A stretch of 64,000 nt of DNA from an uncultured Phycisphaerales bacterium. Lineage in GTDB: Bacteria > Planctomycetota > Phycisphaerae > Phycisphaerales > SM1A02. Shown here piece after piece: positions 1 to 9,387 of this stretch. The notes beneath the pieces are model-generated. The model worked only from the letters and a program-made list of their open reading frames with translations, made no database searches and was not told the DNA's origin. How positions within the stretch are numbered: the stretch's first letter is position 1; each line of letters opens with the position of its first letter. The DNA lies in NCBI GenBank assembly GCA_905480395.1, contig CAJQQE010000008.1, forward strand, positions 1 to 64,000, written 5' to 3'. Made by a program: the position numbers and the translations under genes.

Positions 1-309
1 CGGGGCTGTCGTCACGAACCGTGCGCGCCTCTGGTCGCCGTGCAGGTGTGAAGAGGCTTTGATCGTGATCACGCGTCTTCGGCTTCGAGGCGAATCGACG
101 CGTGCGGTCCATCTCCGATCGGACCCCGGCGAGAATCCGGCGCCCCTCGTTGGCTGATCTCGATCAAGGCCCTGGCTTGCGAGTCGGTTGCTCCACCACT
201 TGAGACCAACCTGTTCGATCTTCCCATAAGCCCGATCGATCGCGTTTTCACCTGATGGAGAAAGCGATCGGCGATAGAATACGCCGCCCTATCCCGAGAA
301 CCGCCCACC
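1..309. other. Window edge and 5' spacer without a recognised gene
   Basis: The first 309 bases precede the antiporter gene. The reading frame that is open from base 1 closes at a TGA at 49-51, so at most a 16-codon tail of an upstream gene is present, and I cannot identify it. A minus-strand open frame covers 69-311 but has no recognisable sequence features. The A+T-richer stretch near 245-285 is a plausible promoter region for the antiporter, but I see no clear -35/-10 pair. Confidence 0.4.
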
Positions 310-1872
310 ATGACCGACGAAACCTCGCATCACGCCACCTCCGCCCAGCCGAATCGACTCTGGTATGCCAACCTGATTGGCCTCATCGTCCTCGGCCTCT
401 TGGTGCTTGCCCCACTCGTGGTTGATCTCCACGGAGAGAACCCGGCCACGCCGGTGGAATTGGAAGCGGCAGCCGCTCCCGACGGATCCATGTCAACCGA
501 ATTGGCTGACGCCGTGGCCGAAGTTGAAGAGACTCATGACGACCACCATGACGTCCCTCCCTACTGGCAAATCGGCACGATTCCATTTGTGTTGCTGCTC
601 CTCTCGATCGCAGTTCTCCCCCTTCTCCGCAAAACCATGCACTGGTGGGAGGACAACACGAATCGATTGGCGGTCGCGTTGGGCGCGGGATTGCTCACCA
701 TGCTCTTCTACATGGTGGTCGATGGTCCGACCGCGGCACTCCTTGCGATCGAACACGCGATCCCGGGCGAGTACATCCCGTTCATCATGCTGCTGTTCTC
801 GCTGTACGTGATCTCAGGCGGCATCTCGATCACCGGCGATCTCAAAGCAACCCCAACGGTGAATGCGACCTTTATTCTTGTGGGCACCTTGATCGCGAGC
901 TTCATCGGGACGACCGGGGCGAGCATGCTGTTGATCCGACCCCTGTTGGAGACCAATCGAGAACGGAAGCACGTTGTCCACACGGTCGTTTTCTTCATTT
1001 TCCTAGTCAGCAACATCGGCGGCACCCTCCTGCCCATCGGTGATCCCCCGCTCTTCCTTGGCTATCTCCGCGGGGTCCCCTTCGACTGGACACTCATCCT
1101 CTGGAAGGAATGGGCGCTCCTCGGCGGCCTCCTCATCTCGGTCTACTGGATCTGGGATCAGATCATGGTCAAGCGGGAAACCACCCTTGACATCCTTCGC
1201 GACGATGCCATCCGTCGCCCGCTTCGGATGAGTGGAAGCATCAACATCCTCCTACTGCTTGGAGTGGTGTTTGCCGTCGCACTTCTCGACCCGTCGAAGC
1301 CGATTCCGGGGACGGATATTCATGCGTTTCCGTTCTGCCGTGAACTAGTCATGCTCGGACTCGCCGGGGCCAGTTTAGCGCTCACCCCGAAGGGCATCCG
1401 GGAGTCGAATCGCTTCAACTATCACGCGATCATCGAGGTCTCCGCGCTATTCATCGGAATCTTCCTGAGTATGCAGGTGCCGCTCGCAGTACTCAAAGCC
1501 AACGGGGCCGATCTGGGGCTCGAGAGCCCGTCGCAATTCTTCTGGCTCACCGGAATTCTCTCGAGTTTCCTAGATAACGCCCCAACGTACTTGGTCTTTT
1601 TCCAGACCGCCGAATCGATGACCCTGGAAGGTGGCGAGGGAATTCTTCAGCTCCAGGACGGTGGGTTCATCCGTGAGGATCTGCTCACCGGAATCAGCCT
1701 CGGTGCGGTGTTCATGGGCGCCAATACCTATATCGGCAACGGACCGAACTTCATGGTCAAGTCGATCGCCGAACAATCCGGCGTTCGGATGCCCAGCTTC
1801 TTTGGTTACATGATCTACAGCGTGCTGGTATTGCTACCGGCGATGGTCCTTGTGGACTGGCTCTTCCTTTGA
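310..1872 (+). CDS. Sodium:proton antiporter / citrate-type transporter (NhaD/ArsB superfamily)
   Basis: This is a 520-residue polytopic inner-membrane protein of the ion-transporter superfamily that includes NhaD, ArsB and CitMHS. Residues 18-40 form a first hydrophobic helix. An acidic, His-rich extramembrane loop (about 45-85) follows, then about ten membrane segments to the C-terminus. The motif SNIGGTLLPIGDPP at 234-247 is typical of the planctomycete and Bacteroidetes 'putative citrate transport' subgroup, usually annotated as Na+/H+ antiporters. A second half-repeat follows (LSSFLDNAPTYLVFF, then MGANTYIGNGPNFMVKS). The start is the ATG that follows cccacc. The gene is followed after 46 bases by a universal stress protein on the same strand. 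The substrate (sodium, citrate or another anion) cannot be fixed from sequence alone. Confidence 0.85.
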   Translation: MTDETSHHATSAQPNRLWYANLIGLIVLGLLVLAPLVVDLHGENPATPVELEAAAAPDGSMSTELADAVAEVEETHDDHHDVPPYWQIGTIPFVLLLLSIAVLPLLRKTMHWWEDNTNRLAVALGAGLLTMLFYMVVDGPTAALLAIEHAIPGEYIPFIMLLFSLYVISGGISITGDLKATPTVNATFILVGTLIASFIGTTGASMLLIRPLLETNRERKHVVHTVVFFIFLVSNIGGTLLPIGDPPLFLGYLRGVPFDWTLILWKEWALLGGLLISVYWIWDQIMVKRETTLDILRDDAIRRPLRMSGSINILLLLGVVFAVALLDPSKPIPGTDIHAFPFCRELVMLGLAGASLALTPKGIRESNRFNYHAIIEVSALFIGIFLSMQVPLAVLKANGADLGLESPSQFFWLTGILSSFLDNAPTYLVFFQTAESMTLEGGEGILQLQDGGFIREDLLTGISLGAVFMGANTYIGNGPNFMVKSIAEQSGVRMPSFFGYMIYSVLVLLPAMVLVDWLFL

Positions 1873-1918
1873 GCCAGACAGGGTCAAGTCACGATCGATT
1901 GGGACCCCGGAGATAACG

Positions 1919-2749
1919 ATGGCACTAAAACGAGTAATCGTGGCACTGGGCGGATCCGAGTACATGGACGCCGCGGTGACCGAGGCCTGTCAGATCGCCG
2001 CCCGCAACGGGGCCGAGATCCTCGGTATCGCCGTCTTGGACGAAACCCTGGTCGATCCCGCCGAACCATCTCCGATGGGTGCGGGGTCCGCGGCGGCAGA
2101 CCTCCGCGCCGAGCGACGCAAGAAGGTCGAGACCGGCATGAGCGAATCGATTGCTCGATTCGAATCAATGGTCGGCAGCGCGGGCGTTCCGCATCGCACC
2201 CAACGACTCACCGGAGACGCCCAAGAGGCGCTCACCGACGCCCTTCGCCTCGCCGATCTCGCGATTGTCGGAATTCGACACGCCTTCGATTACGGAACCA
2301 TTGCGCACCCGGATGATTTCCTCGGCCGGGTCGCCCGCGCCTCGGGCCGCCCAATCCTGGCGATGACCTCACCCGCGAGAAGGATCAATCGCGTTCTGGT
2401 CGCGTACGACGGCTCGGCGGCTTCCGCTGACGCGCTTCGAGCATTCGCGGTACTGAATGCCTTCGCACCAGCCGTTGTCCGCGTCGCCCACTGCGCCGAG
2501 TCGGGGACGGATTCGGAGCATTTGCTCGAAGACGGCATGTCCTACCTGCGACTGCACGGACACACCGTTGAAGGCTGCGTTCTCGACGGCGATCCGCCAA
2601 CCGCCCTTTTGGAAAATGCGGAGAGTTGGAATGCAGACATGCTGGTCATGGGCGCCGTCGGCAGACGCGGACTCTCCCGACTCCTGCTCGGCGATACGGC
2701 TTCGTCGATGCTGCAACGAAGCGAAATCCCGCTATTGATTCGTAGCTGA
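1919..2749 (+). CDS. Universal stress protein with two USP domains
   Basis: The product has 276 residues and two tandem UspA folds, about 1-145 and 150-276. The start is the ATG giving MALKRVIVALGGSEYMDAAV, which is how USP domains normally begin; an upstream in-frame start would add 23 unconserved residues overlapping the antiporter gene. The second domain keeps the ATP-binding pattern G-x2-G-x9-G-(S/T) in GAVGRRGLSRLLLGDT near residues 244-259. The first domain ends GRVARASGRPILAM and lacks a clean copy, as often happens in tandem USPs. It lies 46 bases after the transporter gene, and USP genes often sit next to transporters they may modulate. That link is inference. Confidence 0.9.
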   Translation: MALKRVIVALGGSEYMDAAVTEACQIAARNGAEILGIAVLDETLVDPAEPSPMGAGSAAADLRAERRKKVETGMSESIARFESMVGSAGVPHRTQRLTGDAQEALTDALRLADLAIVGIRHAFDYGTIAHPDDFLGRVARASGRPILAMTSPARRINRVLVAYDGSAASADALRAFAVLNAFAPAVVRVAHCAESGTDSEHLLEDGMSYLRLHGHTVEGCVLDGDPPTALLENAESWNADMLVMGAVGRRGLSRLLLGDTASSMLQRSEIPLLIRS

Positions 2750-2840
2750 CCGCCGTTGTCATGCATTTTGATCGTCGATCAAAGGCTGGCGTCATCGCCG
2801 AGGCAATGTGGGCTCAATCGTTGAATTTGCCGACCTCGAT

Positions 2841-3680
2841 CTACTCGTCTTCGTCCGCGTCACGCTTCATCATGGCGTAAATAACGCCCTGAACCACAAC
2901 CGATTCACCAACGATCCTCCCCGCCCGTTCCGCCGCTCGGGAGAGGCTTTTGAATCGACCGCCTCGGACCTCACGTTCAAAATCTTCGAGCGAGTTCTCA
3001 ATCCCCAGCAACATCGAGGCCACGACCGACCATTCATATCGAGTCTGTGGCCAGTACTCAGAGTCCTGTACTAATTCGATCGGGATACCCACTTTCCAAC
3101 CATCATCGGTTTCGAGCATCGCCACGAATCCGCCAAAAGCTGGCTCATCATCCCAGAGCACGGCTGCCGTTCCGTCTCCAAGATCGAGTATCTCGACCCG
3201 GTCCTCCTGAACCTCAAGAAACCTGAATGGATCGGCAAGAAAGCCGCCGATCACGTCCGTCCAGTCTCCTTCAGTCGCGTCGTTGACCATTCCAACCGCC
3301 TCGTCCAGCGAGTCGACCGTTTCCTCCGGAAACTGTCGCTGCAACTCCTCCCCGACGACCCAAAGTCGACCGAGGAGTTCCGAGAGTTTCCCCTTCACCT
3401 CCTCGATTGCACTCGCTTCGGTGACACCGTCCTCGAAGGCGATGTCCCGCGGGGTGATGTCGATGAGTTCGGGGAGTCGATCGGCTTCACCGTTCTCAAC
3501 CATTTCCTTCGCCACCACCAACACCGACTCGGGAGTTGAAGTGTCGTAGTCCGCACCACCGCACCCCACGAGGAGGAGGCCGGACGCACCAAAAATCGCG
3601 AGAACCCGCCCAATGCCTCTGGGGCTTCGGGTTCGGGTGTTGGACTGATCGAGCTTTGGATCGTTCGACTGGGGATTCAT
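2841..3680 (-). CDS. Predicted lipoprotein of unknown function
   Basis: This 279-residue protein has a basic N-terminus and a hydrophobic stretch ending in a lipobox (SGLLLVGC, Cys about residue 40), so it is probably a lipid-anchored envelope protein. The mature part is acidic, with a region around 150-200 resembling the small alpha+beta domains of secreted proteins (VEILDLGDGTAAVLWDD, then FGGFVAMLETDDGWKVGIP). I recognise no enzymatic motif. GGAG lies six bases upstream of the ATG and supports the start. It is convergent with the universal stress protein gene and divergent from thiS. A short palindrome with arms TTTGATC/GATCAAA in the spacer near 2767-2783 may help terminate transcription. 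Confidence 0.7.
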   Translation of the reverse strand: MNPQSNDPKLDQSNTRTRSPRGIGRVLAIFGASGLLLVGCGGADYDTSTPESVLVVAKEMVENGEADRLPELIDITPRDIAFEDGVTEASAIEEVKGKLSELLGRLWVVGEELQRQFPEETVDSLDEAVGMVNDATEGDWTDVIGGFLADPFRFLEVQEDRVEILDLGDGTAAVLWDDEPAFGGFVAMLETDDGWKVGIPIELVQDSEYWPQTRYEWSVVASMLLGIENSLEDFEREVRGGRFKSLSRAAERAGRIVGESVVVQGVIYAMMKRDADEDE

Positions 3681-3735
3681 CGTCGTCTCCGAGCAGGCGA
3701 ATGGAATCGTGGGCTTCGAACCCTATCATGACCGG

Positions 3736-3936
3736 ATGCAGATCACCGTCAATGGCATCCCGCGGGATGCACCCGTGGAATCCACCGTCTCGACCCTCTT
3801 GGACCTTCTCGAACTCACCGGCCGCCCTTGCGCGGTCGAGGTCAATCGCGAGATCGTCCGAAAAGCCGATCACCAAGACCATCGCCTCGCCGAAAATGAC
3901 GTGATCGAAGTCGTCTCGCTCGTGGGCGGCGGCTGA
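3736..3936 (+). CDS. thiS: Sulfur carrier protein ThiS
   Basis: This 66-residue ubiquitin-fold protein ends in the diagnostic Gly-Gly (EVVSLVGGG), the tail that is adenylated and thiocarboxylated to carry sulfur for thiazole synthesis in thiamine biosynthesis. Other family marks are the MQITVNG start and the central [15 protein letters not shown] segment. The ATG at 3736 is preferred over an upstream in-frame start because it gives the normal family length. thiG follows after 70 bases on the same strand, so the pair forms a minimal thiazole module. thiF, thiO or thiH are not in the window. Confidence 0.93.
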   Translation: MQITVNGIPRDAPVESTVSTLLDLLELTGRPCAVEVNREIVRKADHQDHRLAENDVIEVVSLVGGG

Positions 3937-4006
3937 GCCTCCCCCGTTCAGCATCATCGCGCTCGCTTCTGCCAGGCCTCGCCTGAATTCCGGACCGCCA
4001 CCCACC

Positions 4007-4861
4007 ATGACCATCACCGCCGACCTCGCCATCCCCAGTCTTCGCATTGGCCGCTTTCACCTTCGCAGCAGGCTGGTCACTGGCACCGGCAAGTACCCAG
4101 ATGCTCAGACCATGCAGTCCGCACTGCTCGAGAGCGGTTGCGATGCAGTGACCGTCGCGGTCCGACGCGAACGCCTCGTGAATGCTGAAGGCCGTTCACT
4201 GCTTGATGATCTTGATCTTGATCGACTCACCATCCTCCCGAACACCGCCGGCTGCTTTACCGCCGAAGACGCGGTTCGGGTCGCTCGGCTCGGCCGCGAA
4301 CTGCTCGACCAACTCGACAACCCCGGAAAGCATTGGGTGAAGCTCGAAGTCCTTGGTGACCAGACAACCCTTCTGCCTGACCCCGTTGGAACCCTCGAAG
4401 CGTGCCGCGAATTGGTCGCCGACGGTTTCGACGTGTTGTGCTACTCGAGCGACGATCCGATCATGGCGGCTCGGCTTCGCGATGCTGGCGCCACCAGCGT
4501 GATGCCCGCCGGTAGTCCGATCGGCAGCGGCCGGGGCATTTCTAATCCCGCCGCGATCCGCATCATCCTCGAACTGCTCAAGGACCCCGCCCACGGCGGC
4601 GATCCCGACTATCCGGTCATCGTGGACGCCGGCGTTGGCACGCCCAGTGACATTACCATCGCCATGGAACTCGGCGCCGATGGCGTGCTTCTCAACACCG
4701 GCATCGCGCACGCGAAGAACCCGGTCGCCATGGCCCGAGCGATGCGCCTCGCGTGCGACGCTGGATGGCTTGGATTCCGCGCGGGCCGAATCCCCAAACG
4801 GCTCTATGCGACCGCTTCCAGCCCTTGGGAAGGCGTTATCTCCCATATTCCTGGCGAATGA
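4007..4861 (+). CDS. thiG: Thiazole synthase ThiG
   Basis: ThiG condenses deoxyxylulose-5-phosphate, the ThiS thiocarboxylate and a glycine-derived imine into thiazole phosphate in the cytoplasm. The 284-residue product is a full-length (beta/alpha)8 barrel. It keeps the N-terminal [12 protein letters not shown] motif, the Schiff-base lysine in [10 protein letters not shown] (K112), and the phosphate-binding segments [12 protein letters not shown] and [14 protein letters not shown]. The sequence AVRRERL is the usual region after strand 2. It lies downstream of thiS and is likely co-transcribed. It ends 81 bases before the convergent ATPase gene. Confidence 0.96.
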   Translation: MTITADLAIPSLRIGRFHLRSRLVTGTGKYPDAQTMQSALLESGCDAVTVAVRRERLVNAEGRSLLDDLDLDRLTILPNTAGCFTAEDAVRVARLGRELLDQLDNPGKHWVKLEVLGDQTTLLPDPVGTLEACRELVADGFDVLCYSSDDPIMAARLRDAGATSVMPAGSPIGSGRGISNPAAIRIILELLKDPAHGGDPDYPVIVDAGVGTPSDITIAMELGADGVLLNTGIAHAKNPVAMARAMRLACDAGWLGFRAGRIPKRLYATASSPWEGVISHIPGE

Positions 4862-4941
4862 CCATCGAGTGGTTCGCGACGAGCCACGGACCGTGCTTGG
4901 CGAACCAACCGGAATACGTCGGCAGAACCGATCCTCCCGGC

Positions 4942-6462
4942 TTACCCCGCGCGAAGCCCGCGGATCACCTCTTCGCGCCGCTCCACGTGCCGCTTTCGAA
5001 CCAAATCGAGCGTCGGCCGAGCGATGCCCGGATCCTCATCGGCCTCGACCAAATTTGAGCAGTGCTCTTGAACCAGACCATACAGAAACTTGAAGGCGTC
5101 TCGAGGCTGCTGCATCTGATCGAGCGCATCCACGACCTCACGGCGATCGACGTCTGCGTGAAAGAAATCCATCAGAGTCGGCGATGCTTCCGCAGTGGCA
5201 CACGCGTTCAGCCGAGCGTTGCACAGATCAAACAGCGTCGCCCCACTCCACGAGAGTTTCTCGACCAGATTCTGTTTGTCGAGTCGAGCTTCTCGAAAGA
5301 AATCGGCGCTCTCTCGGCTGAGAAACTCACGGAGTTCTAAGGGAAGCAGAAACTTCAACCCCACACCGGGCATCTGCAGAATCTTGTTTCGCAAGAGCGG
5401 CCAGACCAACGATTTCATCCGGCTCGGGTCACCCCGAACCATGACCGGTTCGTCGACCCGATCGACGAGTACGACGAGCCCATTGACGCCGAGAATGCCA
5501 AGAATCTGCACGAATTCTTCCATCCTCGCGATCCGCCACTCTTCTCCAGCGGGCGATTCCGGCGGGATCACATCGCTGAGGGTCGCCGGAGGAATCTGCC
5601 GGAGCGAGGCCACGAATCCTGCGACGTCTCGGTCGAGCGACCGAAGTCGACGGCCGGCGTCCACAGCGGTGCGACGCAGCCGGTGGGCAGACCGAATCCC
5701 GGCACCGGCCGAGATCAGTGCGGCCAAGAGCAGCAAACCCGCCGGGGACCAGCCGATCCAGTCGCTTTGAACCCGACCGAGTAACACGACGACCGACCAT
5801 GCCGTCGCGAGGACCAACATCGCGGCCGTTGCCGACGACGCGATTCCGACCCTTGATCTTCCTCGAAGGCGAAGCGCTCTGCGAAGCTTCTTAGATCGGT
5901 CACCGACCAGTCTGCTGGAGGACAATCGGTCGTAGAGAACTTGGAGACGAAGAAGGTTGTTCCGGTCATCCCGACTGGCGGTCCGTATCTTTCGACGAGC
6001 CACCGCGGTCGACTCAAAGACCGCGTCGTTCGCTCCGGCACCGCCGATGATCACGTCCACGAGATGCGGAACCGATCTCGCCAGGATTGCATCGAGGTGA
6101 TCAGAGACCGCCACGGATTCGAACACCGCATTGTCGTCTCCGCCACCCATCCGTTTTCGAATGGCGGCCAGCATCGGATTGAATTCATCATGGGCCACGA
6201 CCAGTACCCGCGATCCGCCGGCTTCGCGATTCGACGCGGAAAGCACCGAGTCGAACTGCATCCGAAGCGCGGTCTTGCCGCTTCCTCGCTCGCCGAACAC
6301 CACCGCGGACGCCGGAGAGTCGAGATCACCAAGAATCTTGGAGAAATCAGGATGTCGAAAACCAGCCGCCACCCGATCGAAGATCGCATCCTGCCTCGCT
6401 TCCTCACCCCGAAAGGGGTTTCCATCAAGGCCATGTCGCTGCAAGAAAAGATCGGTGTTCAT
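4942..6462 (-). CDS. Membrane-associated P-loop ATPase (KAP/STAND-like), function unknown
   Basis: The product has 506 residues when started at the ATG preceded by GAGGGGGC. A longer frame would overlap the upstream gene, so this start is chosen. A Walker A motif GERGSGKT occurs at 57-64 and a Walker-B-like GLVVLVDRVDE near 328-338. Two adjacent predicted transmembrane helices, about 205-229 and 236-256, interrupt the domain. This layout, a P-loop core split by paired membrane helices, is typical of KAP-type NTPases, though I see no specific subfamily signature. The N-terminal phrase FLQRHGLDGNPFRGEEA resembles the region ahead of AAA-type ATPases such as ExeA. The gene begins 28 bases after the phosphomannomutase gene and is probably co-transcribed with it. 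Confidence 0.7.
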   Translation of the reverse strand: MNTDLFLQRHGLDGNPFRGEEARQDAIFDRVAAGFRHPDFSKILGDLDSPASAVVFGERGSGKTALRMQFDSVLSASNREAGGSRVLVVAHDEFNPMLAAIRKRMGGGDDNAVFESVAVSDHLDAILARSVPHLVDVIIGGAGANDAVFESTAVARRKIRTASRDDRNNLLRLQVLYDRLSSSRLVGDRSKKLRRALRLRGRSRVGIASSATAAMLVLATAWSVVVLLGRVQSDWIGWSPAGLLLLAALISAGAGIRSAHRLRRTAVDAGRRLRSLDRDVAGFVASLRQIPPATLSDVIPPESPAGEEWRIARMEEFVQILGILGVNGLVVLVDRVDEPVMVRGDPSRMKSLVWPLLRNKILQMPGVGLKFLLPLELREFLSRESADFFREARLDKQNLVEKLSWSGATLFDLCNARLNACATAEASPTLMDFFHADVDRREVVDALDQMQQPRDAFKFLYGLVQEHCSNLVEADEDPGIARPTLDLVRKRHVERREEVIRGLRAG

Positions 6463-6490
6463 GGAGCCCCCTCGTACCGGGCCCGGCGGC

Positions 6491-7882
6491 TCATCCGACC
6501 GGCTTGCCCAAAATTTCCTTGATCCGATCAAACGCCGCATCACGAGCGGCCGCATCCACCCCCTCGACGTTCAAGCGGAGTAGCGGCTCGGTGTTACTCG
6601 ATCGCACGTTGAACCAAGCCTCGCCGAGATCATAACTCACACCATCCAGCCGAGTCGTTTCGGAATCGCTGAAGATGGCGTCAATGGCAGCCAGTGCCTC
6701 GTCAACGTCCTCGACCTTGAAATTGACCTCGCCCGTGGAGACGTACCGTTCGAATGCCGCAAGGCATTCCGATGGTTTTTTCGTCGCGGACGCCACGAGA
6801 TTACAAATCTCGATCAAGGTACGCGGGCCGCTGTCGGTACCAAAGTGGTCACGGAAGTAGAAGTGGCCGGAGAGTTCGCCCCCCAGTAAGGCTTGGTGGT
6901 CGCGGAGCGCCGACTTCATGAAGACGTGCCCCACTCGACTCTCGACCGGCGTGCCACCACGGGCTTTGATCACTTCGCGAACCACCCGACTTGACCGGAG
7001 GTCGTAGACAAACGCCCCGCCTCGCTTCGCACGAAGCGCCGTATCGACCATCCACGCAAAGAGTAGATCACAACCGATGCTCCGCCCCGTGTCGTCGATC
7101 ATCATGCAGCGATCGGCGTCTCCATCGAAGTAGACCCCAAAATCCGCCTGATGCTCCCGGACCGCGGCACGGGCGAGGTCGAGATTCGAATCAATCAGCG
7201 GGTTGGGCTCGTGCGTGAAGTCGCCGGTGGTCTTGAAGCCGAGCGGAATGATCTCCAGCCCGGCAATCTCACCGAACACTTTTGGCACCATGACGCCACC
7301 CATGCCTGAAGCCGCATCCACGACCACTCGCAGTCGCCGTTCGCCAGAAACGATCTTCGGATCGAGTGACTTCAACAGGAATGCTCGATACGCCGCCCAG
7401 AGATCTCTCGACTCCAGACCGCCGCCTTCAGGTTTCACCCGCTGCCGATCCGCGATCGCCGCGAGGCGCTTCACTTCGTCGAGCCCAGACCCAGTGCCAA
7501 CCGGCCGAGCGTTGAGGCCGGAGATCTTGAATCCGTTGTACTTCGCCGGGTTATGACTCGCCGTGACCTGCACGCCTCCCGCCGCATCAAGATGGTTAAT
7601 CGCGAAGTAGACGAACGCCGTGTCGACCATCCCGACGTCAATCACCCGAGCTCCGGCATCACGAATTCCCTGCACCAGGGCGTCGCGCAGATCCGGGGAA
7701 CTCTTCCGCATGTCCCGACCGACCACGATCGATCGGGCCATCGGATCGAGGCGTCCCGAGGCGCCCGCCTCTTGGAGGAGATAGGCGGCACTTGCATGTC
7801 CAACCTGCCAGGCAATCTTCTCATTCAGAGGCTTGGGGTACACCGCCCGAACGTCGTAGGCCTTGAAGACTTTGCCGATCAT
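6491..7882 (-). CDS. Phosphomannomutase/phosphoglucomutase
   Basis: This 463-residue alpha-D-phosphohexomutase interconverts hexose 6- and 1-phosphates, providing mannose-1-P or glucose-1-P for polysaccharide and sugar-nucleotide synthesis. The catalytic phosphoserine is in VTASHNP (Ser109). The metal-binding loop is FDGDADR, and the C-terminal phosphate-binding motif is RSSNTEPLLRLNVEG. The ATG giving MIGKVFKAYDVRAVYP is taken as the start because the family begins with this xxFKAYDVR motif; an in-frame start nine codons upstream is possible. It heads a two-gene unit with the membrane ATPase and is divergent from rpsB. Substrate preference between mannose and glucose cannot be told here. Confidence 0.93.
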   Translation of the reverse strand: MIGKVFKAYDVRAVYPKPLNEKIAWQVGHASAAYLLQEAGASGRLDPMARSIVVGRDMRKSSPDLRDALVQGIRDAGARVIDVGMVDTAFVYFAINHLDAAGGVQVTASHNPAKYNGFKISGLNARPVGTGSGLDEVKRLAAIADRQRVKPEGGGLESRDLWAAYRAFLLKSLDPKIVSGERRLRVVVDAASGMGGVMVPKVFGEIAGLEIIPLGFKTTGDFTHEPNPLIDSNLDLARAAVREHQADFGVYFDGDADRCMMIDDTGRSIGCDLLFAWMVDTALRAKRGGAFVYDLRSSRVVREVIKARGGTPVESRVGHVFMKSALRDHQALLGGELSGHFYFRDHFGTDSGPRTLIEICNLVASATKKPSECLAAFERYVSTGEVNFKVEDVDEALAAIDAIFSDSETTRLDGVSYDLGEAWFNVRSSNTEPLLRLNVEGVDAAARDAAFDRIKEILGKPVG

Positions 7883-8373
7883 GGGGAGCGCACTTCCAGA
7901 AAAAACCAAGAAACCAATTCAGACGAAAATCGGTAGATCCTCCGCGGAGACGGAGGAGACACCACCCCAACGGCCACAAAAAGGCGTATTGAGCCATCAT
8001 CGCCGATATCGGCTTCGATCGATCGCCCCGCAGGATTCCACATTCTAACGCCGGCCTTCGGACCGGGTTCAACCCCCAATAAACCGGCTTCACATTGCCT
8101 GTAGAGCCCGTTCAAGGTATGCTCATCGTTTCCCCAAAGGTCGGCGAAACGTCGATTGGCGAGGAAGAGACCAAACACCTGTGGCGGGTGCGCGGTCGGC
8201 CCCTTGGGGCCATTTCAAGACCCGATCGATATCGGGTTGTATGACTGACTCGGATCAAGCGCCCTCACACGGCCATCTGATCCGCGGAAACGCGGATTCG
8301 CCATCGGAAGTTGCCGTCGGTACCGCTGCAGAAAACGACCGCCTCGACGCGGCTCGGAAGGACCATTTTTCAC
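7883..8373. other. Divergent spacer between phosphomannomutase and rpsB
   Basis: This 491-base spacer separates two divergently transcribed genes and should hold both promoters and the rpsB leader. I see no convincing gene in it; short open frames on both strands lack family features. Two hairpins lie within 160 bases of the rpsB start and are listed separately. A phrase near 8060-8080 (ccgggttcaaccccc) recalls a tRNA T-arm, but no acceptor, D or anticodon arm fits around it. Confidence 0.5.
8220..8297 (+). promoter_or_regulatory. Two hairpins in the rpsB leader
   Basis: The first hairpin pairs 8220-8226 with 8231-8237 (seven base pairs, loop cgat). The second pairs 8280-8286 with 8291-8297 (ATCCGCG/CGCGGAT) and closes with a GAAA tetraloop of the GNRA class. 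Both lie upstream of rpsB, where ribosomal protein S2 mRNA often carries an autoregulatory structure. The pairings are read directly from the sequence; a regulatory role is inference. Confidence 0.35.
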
Positions 8374-9297
8374 ATGTCAATCGTCAAAGAACTCATCGAA
8401 GCCGGCATCCACTTCGGCCAGCGTCGAAGTAACTGGAATCCGAAGATGCGACCGTACATCTTCGCCACCCGGAACCAGATCCACATCATCGACATCAAGG
8501 AGACCATTAAGGGTCTTCTCCTCGCCCGCAAGTTGATCCAAAAGGTCACCGCGGAAGGCAAGGACGTCGTCTTCGTGGGAACCAAGCGCCAGTCTCAGGC
8601 TTGCATCGAGAAGTACTGCACCGACATTGGCATGCCCTACGTGACGGAACGATGGCTCGGCGGCACCCTGACCAACTTCAGAACCATCCGCGAACGCCTG
8701 AAGCGGCTCGTAGAGTTGGAGAAGTTGATTGAGTCGGGCGAGATCCGCAGCTACTCGAAGAAGATGGAATCCCAACTTCTCCGAGAGCAGAAGAAGATCT
8801 TCCGAAACCTGAATGGCATTCGGACCATGAACAATCTTCCCGGCGCCATGGTTGTGGTCGACGTGAACCGAGAGAAGAACGCCCTCTTCGAAGCTCGGAA
8901 CCTCGGCATCCCGACCATCTGTCTCATCGATACCGATGGCGACCCCGATCTCGCGGACATTCCAATCCCCGGAAATGACGACTCGATGCGATCGATCGAC
9001 GTCATGGTTCGCGAACTCTGTGCCGCGATTGCCGAAGGCAAGGCCAAGCGAGCCCAAGAAGCTCAGGAACGCGCCGAAGGCGGCAATAATGACGAGGAGG
9101 ACGGCGAAAACCAAGGCCGACGTCGTTCGAGTCGGAGCCAGTTCCGAGCTGAGGATGCCACCCCAGCAGCCGACGGCGATTCCGCCGGTCATGCGACCCC
9201 AGAACCAGCCGCAGCGACGGCCGCAGCACCGGCCGCAGCCCCGACCACGGAGCCGACCGCAGGAGCGAGCGTCCCGAGCGAGACTCCCGGAACCTGA
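8374..9297 (+). CDS. rpsB: 30S ribosomal protein S2
   Basis: S2 binds the body-head junction of the small subunit. The product has 307 residues and starts MSIVKELIEAGIHFGQ. Family motifs include MRPYIFATRNQIHIIDI, GTKRQSQACIEKY, RWLGGTLTNFRTI and PTICLIDTDGDPD. The canonical fold ends near residue 235. The last 70 or so residues form a low-complexity tail, first acidic (NNDEEDGEN), then basic (GRRRSSRSQFR), then Ala/Pro/Thr-rich. The ATG at 8374 is chosen because S2 begins with this sequence; an upstream in-frame start would add 21 unrelated residues. tsf follows after 136 bases, the usual bacterial pair. Confidence 0.97.
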   Translation: MSIVKELIEAGIHFGQRRSNWNPKMRPYIFATRNQIHIIDIKETIKGLLLARKLIQKVTAEGKDVVFVGTKRQSQACIEKYCTDIGMPYVTERWLGGTLTNFRTIRERLKRLVELEKLIESGEIRSYSKKMESQLLREQKKIFRNLNGIRTMNNLPGAMVVVDVNREKNALFEARNLGIPTICLIDTDGDPDLADIPIPGNDDSMRSIDVMVRELCAAIAEGKAKRAQEAQERAEGGNNDEEDGENQGRRRSSRSQFRAEDATPAADGDSAGHATPEPAAATAAAPAAAPTTEPTAGASVPSETPGT

Positions 9298-9387
9298 GAC
9301 CAGCCGCGGATCAATCGTCGATTCGTGACTTCATGTGAACTCAATCTCCCGGTCTTCGACCTTGATCGTCGATCACCGGATTTCCAA

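Noticed and set aside
69-311. Minus-strand open frame of 80 codons at the window start
   Set aside because: No ribosome site, no domain, and it covers the probable promoter of the antiporter gene.
8055-8095. tRNA-like T-arm phrase in the rpsB spacer
   Set aside because: No acceptor stem, D-arm or anticodon arm can be built at proper distances on either strand.
7879-8178. Minus-strand open frame of 99 codons upstream of the phosphohexomutase gene
   Set aside because: It overlaps the start of that gene in another frame, has no family pattern and no ribosome site.
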